In this document: positions 12,461-14,734 of the stretch, in pieces
Position numbering within the stretch: position 1 is the first letter of the stretch
Layout: every line of letters starts with the position of its first letter
Source: DASUBN01 sp036500225
GTDB lineage: Bacteria > Pseudomonadota > Gammaproteobacteria > Natronospirales > REEB76
NCBI GenBank assembly: GCA_036500225.1
Contig: DASYCJ010000075.1
Span: forward strand, 1-14,734
DNA: 14,734 nt
Direction of reading: 5' to 3'
Translations under genes and position numbers: made by a program
The notes under the pieces: model-generated
What the model was told of the DNA's origin: nothing
The model's database searches: none
Seen by the model: only the letters and a program-made list of their open reading frames with translations

Positions 12461-13042
12461 ATGAAAGCCAAGATACCGCTCATCGCCATATCCATATTCA
12501 TCCTGGTCGGGATCGTCCTGATCATCATGCGTCCGGATACCACGGATGACTCGGAGGACAAGCCCACCTCCTTCGGCGCGGACCTGGCCTTCCACTTCGA
12601 CTGCAAGGGCAAGACCGCCCCCCCGGCCGAGACCGTCGAAGGGTTCATGACCTCCAAGGGCTTCCAGCCCCTGGACAAGGTGCAGGCCGGCAAGAAACTG
12701 GCGACGGACTTCAGCTGGATGAAGATGGACATCGTGGGCATCGACAGCGCCCGCCGCGAGATCACCTTCAAGGGCTTCGCGGACCAGCCGGGTAGCTATG
12801 CCGTCAGCCTCTACTCCGAGCCGCCCACCACGCACGCCAAAGATCTCGAGAAGGACTTGCTGGCATTCACCGAGAAGACGCTCGGCTGCAAGAACAGCGA
12901 AGTGCATCACGTGGACAATCCCATCGGCGCGAAAGATCTCTACGACAAATCCTTCAGCATGACGCAAGACTGGTACAAGCAGGCGGCGGGGATACCGACT
13001 GCGAGCTCGACGCAGGCGCCACCCCCGAGCACGATGGAATAG
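12461..13042 (+). CDS. Membrane-anchored extracytoplasmic protein of unknown function
   Basis: The 193-residue protein has a single N-terminal membrane segment (about 5-23, PLIAISIFILVGIVLIIM), then a soluble, charged, probably periplasmic domain. Two cysteines (Cys48 in FDCKG, Cys143 in LGCKN) could form a disulfide. The C-terminal tail (about 176-193) is Ser/Pro/Thr-rich. I do not recognise the family. GAGG about 7 nt upstream supports the ATG. The gene stands alone, divergent from the CPBP operon. The array of three TTCAG repeats in its promoter suggests activation by a response regulator, perhaps in an envelope-stress or ion-limitation response. It converges on the protease pseudogene ending at 13075. 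Codon use (strong G/C third positions) agrees with a long-resident gene. Confidence 0.82.
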   Translation: MKAKIPLIAISIFILVGIVLIIMRPDTTDDSEDKPTSFGADLAFHFDCKGKTAPPAETVEGFMTSKGFQPLDKVQAGKKLATDFSWMKMDIVGIDSARREITFKGFADQPGSYAVSLYSEPPTTHAKDLEKDLLAFTEKTLGCKNSEVHHVDNPIGAKDLYDKSFSMTQDWYKQAAGIPTASSTQAPPPSTME

Positions 13043-13074
13043 ATGGTGGGGTCTGCGACACCTGAGCCTGATGC

Positions 13075-13582
13075 TCAATGCACCGGCGTCTCGGGTACGC
13101 AGGGAGTCGCCGCGCCGGGATAAGCGCTGGCCTTGAGATATCCCCTGAAATCCTTCACCGCCAGCATCTCTCGCAAAGCGGCGGTCTTGTCCTTGGCCTT
13201 TGCGCAGTACGCCTGGTCTATGCGGTAGCCGATCCAGTAACCCATGTCCGGCGGCCAACCGGTGAATGGCCCGAAGCTATCCATCCAGGGCGCTGTCCTT
13301 TTCGCGTCCTGGTCTCTCAGGAATTGCTTGGTTAGCGCCGCCTCATGGAGGCAGCCGTATTGCCAGCGGTCTGCATACTGGCGCTCGGCGGGGTTCGGCA
13401 GTGCCAGGTGAAATCCGCCGTGCCTTCCCTGACCACGTCCTGCAATTTGGCGGCATCGTCGAAGCCTGCCAGAAATGATCCACGTCAGTGGTGACAATCT
13501 GCACTTGATCCAGGTCAGGCGTGGCCACGGTGAAGCCGCATAGGGCGAGAGCAAGGCATGCGACCACGAGATGCTTAATCTA
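13075..13582 (-). pseudogene. Degenerate DUF2268-like (putative zinc-dependent protease) gene with two frameshifts and probable internal deletion
   Basis: The N-terminal piece (frame ending 13343) begins with KHLVVACLALALCG, a signal peptide, then QVQIVTTDVDHFWQA. It shifts frame near 13463-13466 into FDDAAKLQDVVREGTADF, and again near 13407-13412 into LALPNPAERQYADRWQYGC. The last frame continues through MGYWIGYRIDQAYCAKAKDK to PETPVH. The three pieces read as one protein if two single bases were lost. I recognise the ends as the N- and C-termini of secreted DUF2268-like predicted zinc proteases, usually about 300 residues. Only about 170 remain, and the HExxH region expected between 'FDDAAKL' and 'VVREGTADF' is absent, so an internal deletion is likely. 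The probable original start now reads ATTAAG near 13580; a GTG at 13567 is the only in-frame substitute. Sequencing error cannot explain the missing centre. Confidence 0.72.
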
Positions 13583-13691
13583 AAGCTGGATCCCTTTTCC
13601 CGCATCAATTTCCAAGGTTTCCTCATTTCCTCTTGGCTGAGACCCGACAAATCGCTCGTGGTGACACAAGATTCAGCATTGGGGCTTCCTG

Positions 13692-13750
13692 AGTCACTAA
13701 TCGCCGCTGCACGAGCCGGCACTACTGGTCGTAGCTAGATCAGTCACTAA
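13692..13750 (+). repeat. 9-bp direct repeat AGTCACTAA, 50-bp period
   Basis: AGTCACTAA lies at 13692-13700 and 13742-13750; the second copy covers the stop codon of the PH-like protein gene. It sits in the gap beside the protease pseudogene and could mark a past rearrangement. With only two short copies it may be chance. The rest of 13583-13746 shows no gene. Confidence 0.3.
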
Positions 13751-14193
13751 CCGGTCTTACAATTGGTGGGCCAAGGCAATATGAAGGTCGGTTTCTTATG
13801 TGCCACATGCCCGGCCTTCTCTCCAAGAATGCGCTGCGCTTCTGCCTTGCCCGGACCGAACCAGAAATTCGGAGCGACTAACGCCAGATGCTTGTCTCTA
13901 CCGACTATCCACAAATCACTGGCACCTATGACGATAGATTCCGCTTCATCCCACCGCATACGGTAGTGCCCCAATGGCGTTCTCATTTCTATCACCGTCT
14001 CATCGATCTGCATTGGCCCCCGAGTTAACAGCAGCCCCACCGCATAGAAGAAGCCGAGCACAAAAATAATAGTGGTACTCCATATCTCTCCCGAGGTGAT
14101 ACTCAGATAGAACGATCCGCACGCAAAACTCAGGAACATCAGTGCGCCTGCCAACATGAATATTTGCAACGGCCAAATTGATACTCTATTCAT
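13747..14193 (-). CDS. Membrane protein with PH-like domain, function unknown
   Basis: The 148-residue protein has two hydrophobic segments (about 7-31 and 40-57), then a soluble domain of about 85 residues starting MQIDETVIEMRTPLGHYRMRW and continuing IVIGASDLWIVGRDKHLALV. This succession of short strands ending in a helix resembles bacterial PH-like (PH_5/bPH) domains behind a two-helix anchor. The match is by pattern only. I used the ATG at 14193; a TTG two codons upstream (14199) is better spaced from GGGAA and remains possible. The lower GC content and more A/T third positions than the genes to the left hint at a different origin. The gene follows the small gene at 14212-14530 on the same strand. 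Confidence 0.7.
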   Translation of the reverse strand: MNRVSIWPLQIFMLAGALMFLSFACGSFYLSITSGEIWSTTIIFVLGFFYAVGLLLTRGPMQIDETVIEMRTPLGHYRMRWDEAESIVIGASDLWIVGRDKHLALVAPNFWFGPGKAEAQRILGEKAGHVAHKKPTFILPWPTNCKTG

Positions 14194-14211
14194 ATGCAAT
14201 AGTTCCCATCA

Positions 14212-14530
14212 TTAGCCAACCACTCCGGCATCATGATTTTCGCTAGCCGCTTCGCACAGGTCGGATGTCAGTGTTCCCAAACCGTCTGCGACAGCTACAC
14301 AATGTCTGCGCCATATTCTTGCCTGCGTCATCGACAAGTGAGGTGGACACGCTATCTCCAAACAAACCGAAAGAACCTGCCAGAATAACGCTGGATACAC
14401 TTACGCAATGATTTCCAGTTAGCCGCTCTTTGGCATATTCGACACCAGCGCTTGCGGCGGCCCGACCGACCGCCAATGCGGCCTCGGCTACCAACGACCC
14501 TCCAAATGTGAGGCCTGCGGCCTTTTTCAT
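14212..14530 (-). CDS. Small hypothetical protein, possibly frameshifted
   Basis: From the ATG at 14530 the frame reads MKKAAGLTFGGSLVAEAALA and stays open to a stop at 14243 (95 residues). It has an Ala/Gly-rich N-terminal half, possibly a membrane or signal segment, and one YAKERLTG motif. After about residue 77 the in-frame text becomes Cys/Arg-rich (CSCRRRFG), while the next frame reads the more protein-like CVAVADGLGTLTSDLCEAA to a stop at 14212. A single-base change near 14298-14312 would join them, so I give the span to 14212. A GTG at 14554 would extend the N-terminus by eight residues. It starts a few tens of bases after the phosphoesterase stop. I do not recognise the family, and whether it is functional is unclear. 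Confidence 0.45.
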
Positions 14531-14565
14531 CAGTCGGAGCCTGCCTCCCATCACTCACCGGCTTC

Positions 14566-14734
14566 TCAGAACTCCACGTAGTAGTCCCGGCGGAACGGCG
14601 CGATCTCGCGGATACCCTGGTTGGAGAATCCCCGCGGATTAGACAGGACCCGCGTGCCGCCCAAGGTGTAGTCCACCGCATCGTGGTCGCCGCCGTGCAC
14701 CCAGAGCATGGCTTGCGCCCGCTCCACCAGGTGA
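14566..14734 (-). CDS. Calcineurin-like metallophosphoesterase, C-terminal part
   Basis: The frame is open through the right edge and ends at a TGA at 14566-14568, giving the last 56 residues of a gene that starts beyond the window. The text MLWVHGGDHDAVDYTLGGTR followed by VLSNPRGFSNQG matches the C-terminal block of calcineurin-like phosphoesterases, normally 'WVHGHTHDAVDY...GTRVVCNPRGY'. In those enzymes the two histidines of GHTH bind the dinuclear metal centre; here the motif reads GGDH, so one ligand is missing. Substrate and activity cannot be judged from this piece. It is the upstream member of the leftward group with 14212-14530 and 13747-14193. Confidence 0.75.
   Translation of the reverse strand, partial: HLVERAQAMLWVHGGDHDAVDYTLGGTRVLSNPRGFSNQGIREIAPFRRDYYVEF

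Noticed and set aside
13063..13077. TGAGC-CTGAT-GCTCA hairpin as a terminator between converging genes
   Set aside because: The stem is only 5 bp and there is no T tract on either strand.
12401..13258. Leftward open frame (285 codons) opposite the gene at 12461
   Set aside because: It is antisense to a gene with ribosome site, promoter elements and membrane anchor, and its N-terminal part is the shifted frame of the protease pseudogene.
1..14734. tRNA, rRNA, CRISPR array, insertion sequence or prophage
   Set aside because: No cloverleaf-type sequence, no regularly spaced long repeat, no transposase, integrase or phage structural motif was found on either strand by eye.

Overview
The window is GC-rich (roughly 60% by eye), densely packed bacterial chromosomal DNA. 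It looks like a gammaproteobacterium of the Xanthomonadales/Nevskiales kind. The reasons are a TonB-dependent receptor with an Ala/Pro-rich N-terminal linker, an AsmA-family protein, a DUF924 protein, a periplasmic protein of a family often mislabelled 'aspartate carbamoyltransferase', and Shine-Dalgarno sites of the GAGG/GGAG type. The taxonomic guess is an inference from gene content, not from a marker gene. No rRNA, tRNA, CRISPR array, insertion sequence or phage gene was seen.

Layout. Positions 1-626 hold the C-terminal part of an outer-membrane beta-barrel protein (+). Positions 634-2905 (-) are an AsmA-family protein, a GFA/Mss4-like zinc protein and a four-segment membrane protein, in transcription order. 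Positions 3074-5702 (+) pair a small His/Cys membrane protein with a TonB-dependent receptor, probably a metal or metal-chelate uptake unit. A strong intrinsic terminator at 5709-5740 serves the leftward gene for a small secreted protein (5755-6195). Next come a LRAT-domain protein with a C-terminal membrane anchor and a translationally coupled VOC protein (6286-7223, -), divergent from a small 4-fold beta-flower-like protein (7414-7716, +). A TVP38/TMEM64-type membrane protein and a DUF924 protein (7725-9041, -) and a DUF2306 membrane protein (9270-9896, -) follow.

Positions 10030-12231 (-) form a tight four-gene operon: CPBP intramembrane protease, unknown small membrane protein, NAD(P)-binding Rossmann protein, periplasmic protein. 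A consensus TATAAT box lies upstream. Divergent from it, 12461-13042 (+) encodes a membrane-anchored extracytoplasmic protein of unknown function. Its promoter carries three TTCAG repeats at an exact 11-bp period, as expected for an OmpR/PhoB-type response regulator. The right end (13075-14734, -) is decaying or lower-GC DNA: a DUF2268-like protease pseudogene with two frameshifts and a probable internal deletion, a PH-like membrane protein, a small possibly frameshifted gene, and the C-terminus of a calcineurin-like phosphoesterase whose GHTH motif reads GGDH.

The most unusual signals are regulatory: the phased TTCAG array, several perfect inverted repeats in intergenic regions (2917-2942, 3431-3457, 7274-7291, 9924-9937, 12234-12248), and a probable leaderless promoter in front of the LRAT gene. 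I did not see an unmistakable new multi-gene system. The best candidates for undescribed biology are the His/Cys protein plus receptor pair and the CPBP operon.
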